Origin: CAZMVY01 sp964653435
GTDB lineage: Bacteria > Planctomycetota > Phycisphaerae > UBA1845 > PWPN01
DNA length: 64,000 nucleotides
Assembly (NCBI GenBank): GCA_964653435.1
Contig: CAZZFA010000008.1
Span: 1-64,000, forward strand
Direction: 5' to 3'
In this document: one piece after another, positions 33,569 through 42,300 of the stretch
Layout: every line of letters starts with the position of its first letter
How positions within the stretch are numbered: the stretch's first letter is position 1
Program-made: the position numbers and the translations under genes
The notes under the pieces: model-generated
Seen by the model: the letters and a program-made list of their open reading frames with translations, nothing else
What the model was told of the DNA's origin: nothing
Databases searched by the model: none

Positions 33569-34543
33569 GTGAGCCGGTTATATGACGACATCACGAAAAC
33601 AATCGGGAATACCCCGCTTGTGCGAATCAATCGCATCATCCCAACCGCGGCAATCGTCTACGCGAAGCTGGAGTTCTTCAATCCGCTTTCCAGCGTCAAG
33701 GATCGAATCGGCGTCTCGATGATCGCGGCCGCGGAGTCCGCCGGCAGGATTACCAAGGATACGGTTCTGATCGAACCGACGTCTGGCAATACGGGGATCG
33801 CCTTGGCCTTCGTGTGCGCGGCCAGAGGTTATCGGCTTGTCTTGACCATGCCGGAGAGCATGTCAGTCGAGAGAAGGGCTCTATTGAAAGCCCTTGGCGC
33901 CGAGCTCGTCCTCACGCCGGCATCCGAAGGCATGAAAGGTGCACTGATCCGGGCTGAGCGTCTTGCCCAGGAGATTCCCAATGCCCTCGTTCTTCAACAG
34001 TTCGAAAACCCCGCCAACCCAGACATCCATCGCAGAACCACCGCGGAGGAGATTTGGGGAGACACCGATGGCAAGGTGGACATTCTGGTCAGCGGAGTCG
34101 GAACCGGCGGGACGATCACCGGCGTGAGCGAGGTCATCCGAAAACGCAAGCCTTCTTTTCAGGCGATTGCGGTTGAGCCGAGCGATTCACCGATAATCAC
34201 GCAAAGACGAGCGGGACGGGAACCCAGGCCCGGTCCGCATCGGATTCAGGGCATCGGTGCCGGCTTCGTGCCTCCGGTGCTGAACCTCGACAGCATCGAG
34301 GATGTTGTGCAGGTCACAAACGACGACGCCTTCGCCTGGGCCCGCCGCGCGGCGAAGGAGGAAGGCATTCTATGCGGGATCTCTTCCGGTGCGGCGCTTT
34401 GCGCATCCAGTATCATTGCTCAGCGGCCCGGGAACACGGGCAAGTTGATTGTCGTGATCCTGCCGGACTCCGGGGAACGGTATCTCTCCACCCCGCTGTT
34501 CTCGCCGGAAGGCGATATCGTTCCGGAGACCTACTTCGGATGA
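33569..34543 (+). CDS. cysK: Cysteine synthase (O-acetylserine sulfhydrylase)
   Basis: A 324-residue PLP enzyme that makes cysteine from O-acetylserine and sulfide. PLP lysine is Lys44 in NPLSSVKDRIG, the substrate loop is TSGNTG (71-76), the phosphate-binding loop is GVGTGGTITGV, and ISSGAALCAS completes the site. The start is GTG 33569 after a near-perfect AGGAGGTAACC. It diverges from the phosphatase operon. Extra cysteine supply would fit thiol-based metal defence. Cysteine-synthase-like enzymes with other substrates exist. Confidence 0.92.
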   Translation: MSRLYDDITKTIGNTPLVRINRIIPTAAIVYAKLEFFNPLSSVKDRIGVSMIAAAESAGRITKDTVLIEPTSGNTGIALAFVCAARGYRLVLTMPESMSVERRALLKALGAELVLTPASEGMKGALIRAERLAQEIPNALVLQQFENPANPDIHRRTTAEEIWGDTDGKVDILVSGVGTGGTITGVSEVIRKRKPSFQAIAVEPSDSPIITQRRAGREPRPGPHRIQGIGAGFVPPVLNLDSIEDVVQVTNDDAFAWARRAAKEEGILCGISSGAALCASSIIAQRPGNTGKLIVVILPDSGERYLSTPLFSPEGDIVPETYFG

Positions 34544-34568
34544 GGTCGGCGGACAACGGAGCAGCAGA

Positions 34569-35543
34569 ATGACGCGCGTACGCCTTGCCATCCTGGCCTC
34601 ATCCATCCTCTTGTTGACCGCCGTGCACTTCACGGTGGGCACCTACAGCCACCCGCTTCACGTCATCCACGTGGTCTTCGGCGGCTTGTATCTTGTGCCC
34701 ATCATCGCCGCTGCAATCTGGTTCGGTCTCAGGGGCGGCATCGCGACGTCAATAATCGTCGCGGTCGTCTACTTTTTGCACATGCGTGTGTCCTGGCCAA
34801 ACCGACCGATGGAGAACATCAACCAGTTGGTAATGATAGGCGTCTACTTGCTCGTTGGGAGCGTTTCCGGCGCGTTGGTCAATCTTCAGAATCTCGAAAG
34901 ACGCCGCCGCGTGGAGAGCGAGCAGCGTGGCCAACGCGAAATCATTATCCAGGGGTTCTCAGGGCTGTGCAACGCGCTGGAGTTCCGAGATGAGTACACC
35001 CGTCAGCATAGTGAGCAGGTGTCACGGCTTGCCGTGGGAATAGGTACCCGGCAGGGGTTACCCGCGGACAGGCTGGATCTGCTTCGCCTGGCAGCTATCG
35101 TTCACGACATCGGAAAGATCGGCATTCGCGACGATATCCTGTACAAGCCAGATCAACTCACCCCCGAGGAGCGAAATCGCATGGAACAGCACTCGGTGAT
35201 TGCGGCTGCCATTCTGCGTCCGATCCAAGGTGCCGAGGAGATTGCGGACATCGTCTCAGCCCATCACGAATGCCCGGACGGTTCCGGCTACCCCAGGGGT
35301 CTTACTGCCGAACAGATCCCACCGGAGGCCCTCATCCTCAGCGTCGCGGATGTGTACTCGGCGCTGACGGAGCACCGCCCATACAAGCCTGCGATGGCAG
35401 GAGGAAGGGCACTGGAAATCATCAAAACGATGGCGGGCACGAAGCTTGATAGAACGGCTGTGTATACGTTATCGCAATGGCTCGCGGAAGGTTGCGACGA
35501 AGAAGGCCATACACAGCCGACTTGCGTGGGAATCCGTGCATGA
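34569..35543 (+). CDS. Membrane HD-GYP domain protein
   Basis: A 324-residue protein with about four membrane helices (residues 1-110, including FGGLYLVPIIAAAIWFGLRGG), a short coiled coil (ERRRRVESEQRG), and an HD-GYP domain: EYTRQHSEQVS, VHDIGKIGIRDDIL (about 177) and HHECPDGSGYPRGL (about 231). The GYP position is complete, so c-di-GMP hydrolysis is plausible. It starts 25 nt after cysK and is probably cotranscribed. Confidence 0.87.
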   Translation: MTRVRLAILASSILLLTAVHFTVGTYSHPLHVIHVVFGGLYLVPIIAAAIWFGLRGGIATSIIVAVVYFLHMRVSWPNRPMENINQLVMIGVYLLVGSVSGALVNLQNLERRRRVESEQRGQREIIIQGFSGLCNALEFRDEYTRQHSEQVSRLAVGIGTRQGLPADRLDLLRLAAIVHDIGKIGIRDDILYKPDQLTPEERNRMEQHSVIAAAILRPIQGAEEIADIVSAHHECPDGSGYPRGLTAEQIPPEALILSVADVYSALTEHRPYKPAMAGGRALEIIKTMAGTKLDRTAVYTLSQWLAEGCDEEGHTQPTCVGIRA

Positions 35544-35654
35544 CGCCGAGACCCAGCCACCGGAGCGACGCAGGCGACTATGCCAGTCGGCGGCAGGGGT
35601 TGACGCGCCTCCCTGCAAGGCGGACAATTGCGGTCGAGTGATCAGGAGCAAGCG

Positions 35655-36032
35655 ATGAGACATCCTGCTGCAACAACCATCTTCTACGCGGTAACGTGCG
35701 TGTGGGCCGCTGGTTGCACCACCTCTCACACGATGGGAACTCATCAACGCGTGGATCAGCCGGCCGGTCATGTGCTGCAGTGCCGGAAATGTTATGACCA
35801 GGTCGTCGAGACAGTAAGGAAGGTTCACCGATTCAAGGGGCGAACGCGAGCCGTCGTTAAGAAGCACATGTGTCCAGACTGCAACACCGAGGCCGTGATC
35901 TACGGGGAAAACGATACACTGATGTTCCAGTGTGCTCGGTGCGTGCCTGAGGGCGTGCCGTGCGACCTGTGCCGACCGCCCGCAACGACGTCACAACCTG
36001 GCGTATCGTCCCCACGCCCACAGTCGAAGTAA
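35655..36032 (+). CDS. Small lipoprotein with four CxxC-type pairs (paralogue of 29854)
   Basis: A 125-residue lipoprotein (signal CVWAAGC) with CRKCYDQVVETV, KKHMCPDCNTEAVIY, MFQCARCVPEGVPCDLC. It is homologous to the protein at 29854 over the whole mature region, with all eight cysteines kept. A Thr/Ser/Pro tail follows. GGAG lies 7 nt before ATG 35655. It is the first of a run of copper-type genes (TRASH proteins, Cus pump) on the plus strand. Confidence 0.65.
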   Translation: MRHPAATTIFYAVTCVWAAGCTTSHTMGTHQRVDQPAGHVLQCRKCYDQVVETVRKVHRFKGRTRAVVKKHMCPDCNTEAVIYGENDTLMFQCARCVPEGVPCDLCRPPATTSQPGVSSPRPQSK

Positions 36033-36259
36033 GCACTCGGACTGCTCGCAATCCTCTCCTTCTCGTAACCGCGCCTCCGGGTGGAACCTCTTCGGCATCC
36101 GGGCTTGCCTCATGATTCGGCTCTGGCCAGGCCACGCCCTGGCTCAGGAACCTCCGCTTGTTTTCGGACGTCGGTCGATCACGCCGCGCGTTTTGAGGGA
36201 ATACTCTGCCGCCGACGGGCATCGAATAAGAAGGAAGACGCTATTGAAGAGGTGTTCTT

Positions 36260-37051
36260 ATGATGATGCCGCTCATCCTGATGCTGACCACCACGATTCC
36301 TAACGCCGCCCCTCCCGCCTCCGCTCCGGCAATCAACGAATGGTGTCCCGTTCTGACAGGCGAGAAAGCGGATCCCCAAATCACAACGACGTATCGTGGC
36401 CGGACGGTCGCGTTCTGCTGCGATCGATGCCTCGCGAAGTTCAAGGCCAGCCCTGAGGAATATCTGCACAGGCTGCCCCAGTTCTCAGCCGGCGCAGCGA
36501 CCACCCAGCCGGGGGTGGTGTCATCCCATGATCATGCCGCAGCCGCAAACGTCTCGCCCGTATCGGCAACCGAGGAGCACCATGGCGGTGCTTCCCATCA
36601 GCACGGCGCGGGCGAAGAACGGAAGCCTTTCTTGGGCAGGCTTCATCCGGCCATCGTGCATTTCCCCATCGCGGGAATCATTCTGGCTTTCCTCAGCTTT
36701 GCGGTGTGGATCGTGACGGGACGGGACGCTTTCGCCCGAGCAGACGCGGTGCCGCTACTGGTCGGCACGCTGGCGGCCGTGGCGGCGGTGATTACTGGCA
36801 ACATCGCTCACAATTCGATGCGATTCAGCACATCCCTGCACGCGATCCTGGAACGCCACCAGACGGCTGGGACCGCGGTCATGATTCTCGCCTTGTGCCT
36901 GTCCGGCCTGCGGATATGGCGATGGAACCATATGATCGGGCCATGGCGTTGGCTTTATGGGGTCGGCCTGTTTGCGGCCGTCATTCTTGTAGGCGTAACG
37001 GGCTTCCTTGGCGGCAGCGTGGTGTTCGGGCCGGACCACCTCAAGTGGTGA
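36260..37051 (+). CDS. TRASH/YHS metal-binding domain fused to a DUF2231 membrane domain
   Basis: A 263-residue protein. Residues about 26-72 are a TRASH/YHS-like site: WCPVLTGEKADP, then TVAFCCDRCLAKFKASPEEYL. A His-rich linker follows (HDHAAAANV, EEHHGGASHQHGAGEE), then a DUF2231 four-helix region beginning LHPAIVHFPIAGIILAFL. Cysteine pairs in TRASH domains bind Cu(I) or other soft metals. AGAGGTG precedes ATG 36260. Such fusions sit beside copper efflux genes and may deliver metal to the pump. Confidence 0.8.
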   Translation: MMMPLILMLTTTIPNAAPPASAPAINEWCPVLTGEKADPQITTTYRGRTVAFCCDRCLAKFKASPEEYLHRLPQFSAGAATTQPGVVSSHDHAAAANVSPVSATEEHHGGASHQHGAGEERKPFLGRLHPAIVHFPIAGIILAFLSFAVWIVTGRDAFARADAVPLLVGTLAAVAAVITGNIAHNSMRFSTSLHAILERHQTAGTAVMILALCLSGLRIWRWNHMIGPWRWLYGVGLFAAVILVGVTGFLGGSVVFGPDHLKW

Positions 37052-37198
37052 CTCCCCTGGCCAGGACACTACCGGCAACGGCTTTCCCCGCTTGACTTCC
37101 CGACATGGGAAGAATCGTCCGACTCACGGCATCAAACAGGTATTAGACATCCGGACGTATCCGGTGTCGTGGTATCGCTTAAGCGAAAGGATGTTGCC

Positions 37199-38146
37199 AT
37201 GAGGAATCTCTGGTTTGCGATGGCGTCTGTGTTGATCGGGGCTGCTCTGTCGTTTGCGGCCGAACACGATCAGCACGATCACTCGGCGGTGAGCGGAGCA
37301 CCCAAAGCGGCGGTTGCCCCCGCGCTCGCCCCAAGAACCTGTCCGGTTACAGGCGAGCCGATCCAACAGGATGTGTATACAGATTACGACGGATCACGAG
37401 TCTACTTCTGCTGCTCAGCGTGTATCGCGAAGTTCAAGGCAAGCCCTATGAAGTACCTGCCAGCTGTCTACCAGCAGGCGTATCCGCAGACAGTCCAGGT
37501 TACGTGCCCAGTGATGGGCGATTCCGTTGATGGCAAGACGTTCGTTGATTTCAAAGGGCAACGCGTTGGGTTCTGCTGCAACGATTGCCCGAACAAGTTC
37601 AACGCCGACCCGACCAAGTACATGGAGAAACTGAAGAAGGCTTCGACCGACCAGGTGCACGACCCGGTTACGGGTAAGGGCATCGACCTGAGGTTCAACG
37701 TCGAGCACGAAGGCAAGATCGTCTTCTTTAGCAGTGAGGATGCCCTTGCCAAGTTCAAGGCCGATCCTGGCACGTACACCGCTGCGCTGCGGACCGAAGC
37801 GGGGGTAGTAGCCCGTGGACCAACCGCGAACGACGATCTGTTCCTAGCCCTCTCTCCCGCGGGGGAAGCGAGCGTATACAAGCGCAAGGACTTGAAAGCG
37901 GTAGCTTACGAAGGCAAGACCTTCCTCCTGCGCGGTGACGACGGCGTGAAGAGCTTCCAGGCAAATCCAGCCAAGTACGCCAAGGCTCTTGACGCGGAGA
38001 TGCAGAAACGCGCGAAATCACAAAGCGGCCCCATGCCTGGAATGGGCGACGATACCATGCATGGCGGCAACATGAATCATGCGGGGATGAACCACGGCGG
38101 CATGAAACATGGATCGCAGAATGACGGTCATGCCGGCCACCACTGA
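37199..38146 (+). CDS. Exported protein with two full and two degenerate TRASH/YHS repeats
   Basis: A 315-residue periplasmic protein with a signal peptide (FAMASVLIGAALSFAAE). Repeat 1 has CPVTGEPIQQ..FCCSACIAKFKASP; repeat 2 has CPVMGDSVDG..FCCNDCPNKFNADP. Repeats 3 and 4 keep the fold (DPVTGKGI..ALAKFKADPGTY; FQANPAKYAKAL) but have lost the cysteines. The C-terminus is Met/His-rich (PMPGMGDDTMHGGNMNHAGM, MNHGGMKHG). This combines Cu(I)-type Cys and Met/His sites in one carrier. GAAAGG precedes ATG 37199. A perfect dyad, CTTCCC-GACAT-GGGAAG (37096-37112), lies upstream and could be an operator. Confidence 0.8.
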   Translation: MRNLWFAMASVLIGAALSFAAEHDQHDHSAVSGAPKAAVAPALAPRTCPVTGEPIQQDVYTDYDGSRVYFCCSACIAKFKASPMKYLPAVYQQAYPQTVQVTCPVMGDSVDGKTFVDFKGQRVGFCCNDCPNKFNADPTKYMEKLKKASTDQVHDPVTGKGIDLRFNVEHEGKIVFFSSEDALAKFKADPGTYTAALRTEAGVVARGPTANDDLFLALSPAGEASVYKRKDLKAVAYEGKTFLLRGDDGVKSFQANPAKYAKALDAEMQKRAKSQSGPMPGMGDDTMHGGNMNHAGMNHGGMKHGSQNDGHAGHH

Positions 38147-38365
38147 TGCTGCTCCCCATTTGTGGACAGATGACGCGATTTCGCCTCCGGGATGCTGGCC
38201 GCGATCGAGGTGAGCGAAACGGTGTCGGGCAGCGGTCGTACGGAACAAGTCGCCTGATGATGATGGATAGGACTACGGGACGACGGGCGGCCAGGGTTAC
38301 CGCTGCCATTGACGCGAGAGGACAGTTTGCCGGCAACGCCAACCCCGGGGCGAATCCCCCGAGCG

Positions 38366-38411
38366 TCTGCAACTCCTTTTATTGCAGATGGTTATTGGCA
38401 TTGCCGATAAT
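38366..38411 (+). promoter_or_regulatory. Putative Cus operon promoter with dyads
   Basis: TTGCAG (38382-38387), an 18-nt spacer and GATAAT (38406-38411) could be a promoter. Two dyads overlap it: TCTGCAA (38366-38372) with TTGCAGA (38382-38388), and TTATTGGC..GCCGATAA (38392-38410, one mismatch). The region 38147-38504 otherwise shows no gene. No CueR-type spacing was recognised. Confidence 0.45.
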
Positions 38412-38504
38412 CATTGTGAGGTCAGACGCCCCGTCCTTACATGCTTTCTCCCTGGCGCGGCAATCCCGGCTGTCCTTAGGCCAGCCGACGAGGAGACACT
38501 TCTG

Positions 38505-40190
38505 ATGAGTGGAAGACTCTTGTTTGTGGCGAGCTTGGTGATTGTCATGACGACCAGTTGTGCAAGCCTTAAACCGGACGCCAAAGTGAACGAAGCCATC
38601 GACCTCGTGGAGAAGCACACAGGTCAGCGACCGGAGTGGATAACACCGTGGGATGAGCAACCACCGCTGTGGAATGGCAAAGCCGTCCTGACCCTTGAGC
38701 AAGCCTTGGGACTTGCTTTGCGCAATAATCGCGAGCTTCGGGCCGACGTCGAGATGATCGGCCAAGCCAACGCCGACCTCGTCCAGGCCGGGCTCCTGCA
38801 AAACCCGACGTTCGACTTCATGCTCATGTTTCCCAGCGGCGGCGGCAGGACCATGCTTCGGAGCAACGCGCTACCCATGATGCCCTTGCAGGACTTGTGG
38901 TTGATTCCGGCCCGACAGGAGGTGGCCCGCGCCCAGTTGCAGCAGGCTGTCCTGCGGGTTGCTGATCGAGCGATCGAGACTGCGGAAGCCGTGAAGAAGG
39001 TTTACGCCCGCCTGCAGTACACACAACGTGCCATCGATCTGATCAAGGACAACATGCAAGTCGTGAACCAGTCCACCCAGATCATCAAGGTTCGGCAGGC
39101 GTCCGGCAAGGCTACGCAGGTGGAGGTCAACCTGTCGCAGATTCGCTACCTCAAGCTCCGGTCGGAAATCGTTGCGATGGAGGCCGAGCATCGCGGTGCC
39201 CAGCGCGAGATGTTGATGCTGATGGGGGTGGCGGGCGCGACGGACGAATGGAGCGTCCACCCGGTCCACGAAGTCAAGGAGCCGTTGACCGCTCCGGCTG
39301 ACGAAACAGCGATGCTTGCGGTGGCGTCCGAACGGCGGCTGGATCTGAAGGCCGCGGAATGGAATGCGACAGCGGCCGAACGACGGATCACCTTGATGGC
39401 CAGGGAGGGGTGGCCGGATCTGGCGATGGGATTGACATTCGAGCGCTCGCCGGCCCCGCCGTCGCAGAACCAGCGTTTTGCCGGAAAAGTTGGCAATGCC
39501 GCGGCCCAGGGTGTCGTGGATGGAATCACGGGGATGTCGTCACCGGGGCCGATGGTTGCACCATTCAGCCCCAAGATGCGCGAGGTCAAATACACCCTCG
39601 GGCCGATGATCCAGATGGAGATCCCTATCTTCGACTACAACCAGGCCCAGGTCGCCAAGGCGTTGCACGAGCATCGTCAACGCATCGCGGAATACGAAGC
39701 CCGTCTCCAGGAAATCACTCGCATGGTGCGCGAAACACGGGTGATGCTCCAACAAACGTACGACCAGGTCACGTTCTACCGCCGGGAAATCCTCCCCGCA
39801 GTCGAACGCAACCTGACCGTCGCCCGACAGGCATACGTGGCCGGGCAGGAGGACCTGACCGTCTACCTGCAGGTCCAGGAGGATGTCCTGATGACGAAGC
39901 TGAAAACGCTGGAGTACTACCGCGATTGGCTGGTGCGGAGGGCTGAGCTTGAAAGACAGGTTGGAGGACGGCTTGAGGTTGCGGCCCCAGACACTCAGCC
40001 GGCGGCGTCCGAGCTGCGGCCCGACGGACCGGCCGCGAAGCAGCCGGCCCATGCATACTACGTCTGCCCGATGCATCCGGACGTACGACAGGACGCTCCG
40101 GGGAAATGTCCGAAGTGTGGCATGAATCTCGTCCTGGAGAAACCGACCGAGCCGTCGTCAACACAGCCGGCGGCATCGAAGACATCCTGA
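38505..40190 (+). CDS. cusC: CusC-type outer membrane efflux protein with C-terminal metal-binding domain
   Basis: A 561-residue TolC-family lipoprotein (signal VIVMTTSC). Its two efflux repeats start at EQALGLALRNNRELRADVEM and ASERRLDLKAAEWNATAAER. Unusually, residues about 517-543 form a heavy-metal-binding domain, YYVCPMHPDVRQ..GKCPKCGMNLV, normally seen on P-ATPases and adaptors. This would place a soft-metal site in the periplasm at the end of the duct protein. ATG 38505 follows GGAG; upstream in-frame residues are not family-like. It is first in the cusCBA order. Confidence 0.85.
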   Translation: MSGRLLFVASLVIVMTTSCASLKPDAKVNEAIDLVEKHTGQRPEWITPWDEQPPLWNGKAVLTLEQALGLALRNNRELRADVEMIGQANADLVQAGLLQNPTFDFMLMFPSGGGRTMLRSNALPMMPLQDLWLIPARQEVARAQLQQAVLRVADRAIETAEAVKKVYARLQYTQRAIDLIKDNMQVVNQSTQIIKVRQASGKATQVEVNLSQIRYLKLRSEIVAMEAEHRGAQREMLMLMGVAGATDEWSVHPVHEVKEPLTAPADETAMLAVASERRLDLKAAEWNATAAERRITLMAREGWPDLAMGLTFERSPAPPSQNQRFAGKVGNAAAQGVVDGITGMSSPGPMVAPFSPKMREVKYTLGPMIQMEIPIFDYNQAQVAKALHEHRQRIAEYEARLQEITRMVRETRVMLQQTYDQVTFYRREILPAVERNLTVARQAYVAGQEDLTVYLQVQEDVLMTKLKTLEYYRDWLVRRAELERQVGGRLEVAAPDTQPAASELRPDGPAAKQPAHAYYVCPMHPDVRQDAPGKCPKCGMNLVLEKPTEPSSTQPAASKTS

Positions 40191-40220
40191 GCTCGTTGCG
40201 AACGATGACGGAGGTTTATC

Positions 40221-42230
40221 ATGGCTGATCAATCGGAACACATCCAAACTGGCCCCCCACATTCCACAGGCAGAAGAATCTGGACGTTTGTGCGGATCAT
40301 GAATGTCCGGTTGCGATTCATCTTCCTGATGGTGCTTGTGGGCCTGATCGTGGGCTATTGGGAAAACATCAGCAACTACTATGACCGCTGGACGCGCCCA
40401 GCGCAGGCCTCGGAGATGGTGCAATCCCAGGAGACGGAATACTACTGTGCGATGCACCCGAACATCGTGCGCGCCGAGCCCGGCAAGTGCCCCATCTGCG
40501 GTATGCCGCTGGTCAAGCGGGCGAAAACGGCCCGGCAGGCCTTGCCCGAGGGGGTGCTTTCCCAAGTCCAGATGACGCCGATGAAACTGCATATGGGGCG
40601 CATCGCGACGACGCCCGTAGCGTATCAGTTGCTGAGCCAGGAAGTCCGCACCGTGGGCATCGTAGACTACGACGAGACCCGCCGTGCATTTATCGCGGCT
40701 CGCATCAAAGGTCGCATTGACAAGCTCTTCGTCAACTACACAGGCGAGATGGTGAAGAAGGGCGACCCGTTGGTCTCGATCTACAGTCCGGACCTCCTGG
40801 TGGCGCAGGAGGAACTCCTGACGTCCGTGCGCAGCCTGAAGGAGCAGAAGGATGTCGGCGAAGCCGCGCGGGATGCGGCCCAAACGCTCGTCGCCGCCTC
40901 CCGCAAGAAACTCCTTCTGTGGGGCCTGACTGAGGAGCAGGTAAATCAGATCGTGGAACGCGGCCAGCCCGAGACCCATGTCACCGTCTTCTCGCCGATG
41001 GCCGGAATCGTCACAGAGAAGAAGGTGCTGGCGGGACACTATGTCGATGAAGGCGCCGACCTCTATACCGTTGCGGACCTGAGCCGGGTGTGGATGCAGG
41101 TCAAGGTCTTTGAGGATCAGATCGAGGGGGTGAAAATCGGCACGGCGGTAGAGGTGACGAGCACGGCCTATTCCAGGGACGTATTCGCCGGCAAGATCAC
41201 GTTTATCGCCTACACCGTAGACTCGGCAACGAGAACCGTGTCGGCTCGCATCGAGATCGACAACCCTGATCTCAAACTGAAGCCCGGCATGTACGCGCGG
41301 GCCGTGATACGCACCCCGGTCGGGACGGTGATCGAAGTCGCGGCTACTCAATCCATGCCGGTGGAACATGCCGAACACGCTGGGCATACGACCGCCTCCG
41401 CTCCCGGCAAGCATGCGGCTGCCGATACCGCTGGTGTCGCCCGGTCCTACCTCGCCTTGGTGACGGCGTATGCGCAAGACAAGACCGACGATACGGCCGC
41501 CAGCGACCTCGAAAAGGGTGCAAGAATGCTGGCTGAACACAGCGATGAGCCCCTCCGCGCTACGGCCATCGGCCTGGCGGAGCAGGCGGCCCAGCTCAAG
41601 GGCAAGGATCTTAAGGGTCAGCGCGGAGTCCTCAAGACGCTGAGCGCACGGGTCATCGAGTTGATGCGGGCAAGTCCCCCTGCGGAACAGTCGCTGTTCG
41701 TCGCGCACTGCCCCATGGCCAAGGCGGACTGGCTCCAGACCTCGAAGACAATCAACAACCCCTACTACGGGCAGGACATGCTCGGTTGCGGGGAGATTAC
41801 TGGGACACTCGCCGCAGGCGCCGCGGCGGCGGATGAGCGGTTCGCGACTGGGTACTACTGCCCCGTCTATCCTGATCGCCTTTATGAGAAGGCGGAGATG
41901 TGCCCGCTGGAGAAATTCCCGATGAAGTACGCGAAGGTCGAGAAGATTCTGGCTGTCCCGGCCTCCGCCGTGGTGGACACCGGAACGCGAAAGGTCGTGT
42001 ACCGGGAGAGTGCGCCAGGAACCTTCGACATGATCGAGGTCCAACTGGGGGCCAAGGCGGGAGAATACTTCCCCGTCTTGTCTGGCGTGAAGAGTGGCGA
42101 TCAGGTTGCGACCGCGGGGGCGTTTCTTGTGGATGCTGAGAACCGTCTGAACCCGGCCGCGGGTGCCCAGTTCTTCGGGGCGAGCGGCGGTCCCCAGGGA
42201 GGCAAGCCAGCGGGCGGGCACCAGCATTGA
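40221..42230 (+). CDS. cusB: CusB-type RND adaptor with extra metal-binding domains
   Basis: A 669-residue adaptor, far longer than the ~400 of CusB. Order: membrane anchor; heavy-metal-binding domain YYCAMHPNIVRA..GKCPICGMPLV (about 74-98); barrel-sandwich (IKGRIDKLFVNYTGEMVKKG); hairpin; second lipoyl half (SPMAGIVTEKKVLAGHYV); beta barrel. Next comes an inserted DUF3347-like helical domain (YLALVTAYAQ to DMLGCGEITG, about 410-525, with CPMAKADW). Last is a second, altered metal site (YYCPVYPDRLYEKAEMCPLE, about 545) before the final barrel strands and a His-ending tail. CusF-like delivery functions may be built into this protein. Confidence 0.88.
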   Translation: MADQSEHIQTGPPHSTGRRIWTFVRIMNVRLRFIFLMVLVGLIVGYWENISNYYDRWTRPAQASEMVQSQETEYYCAMHPNIVRAEPGKCPICGMPLVKRAKTARQALPEGVLSQVQMTPMKLHMGRIATTPVAYQLLSQEVRTVGIVDYDETRRAFIAARIKGRIDKLFVNYTGEMVKKGDPLVSIYSPDLLVAQEELLTSVRSLKEQKDVGEAARDAAQTLVAASRKKLLLWGLTEEQVNQIVERGQPETHVTVFSPMAGIVTEKKVLAGHYVDEGADLYTVADLSRVWMQVKVFEDQIEGVKIGTAVEVTSTAYSRDVFAGKITFIAYTVDSATRTVSARIEIDNPDLKLKPGMYARAVIRTPVGTVIEVAATQSMPVEHAEHAGHTTASAPGKHAAADTAGVARSYLALVTAYAQDKTDDTAASDLEKGARMLAEHSDEPLRATAIGLAEQAAQLKGKDLKGQRGVLKTLSARVIELMRASPPAEQSLFVAHCPMAKADWLQTSKTINNPYYGQDMLGCGEITGTLAAGAAAADERFATGYYCPVYPDRLYEKAEMCPLEKFPMKYAKVEKILAVPASAVVDTGTRKVVYRESAPGTFDMIEVQLGAKAGEYFPVLSGVKSGDQVATAGAFLVDAENRLNPAAGAQFFGASGGPQGGKPAGGHQH

Positions 42231-42300
42231 GGGCGAAACGCATGCATACAGCGAACACCTGGCTGCAACGAGTCCCGTGTTCCACGAGTGAGATCATTCC

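Noticed and set aside
40158..42227. 689-codon minus-strand frame opposite cusB
   Set aside because: Antisense shadow of a GC-rich gene with strong codon bias; no domain and no ribosome-binding site.
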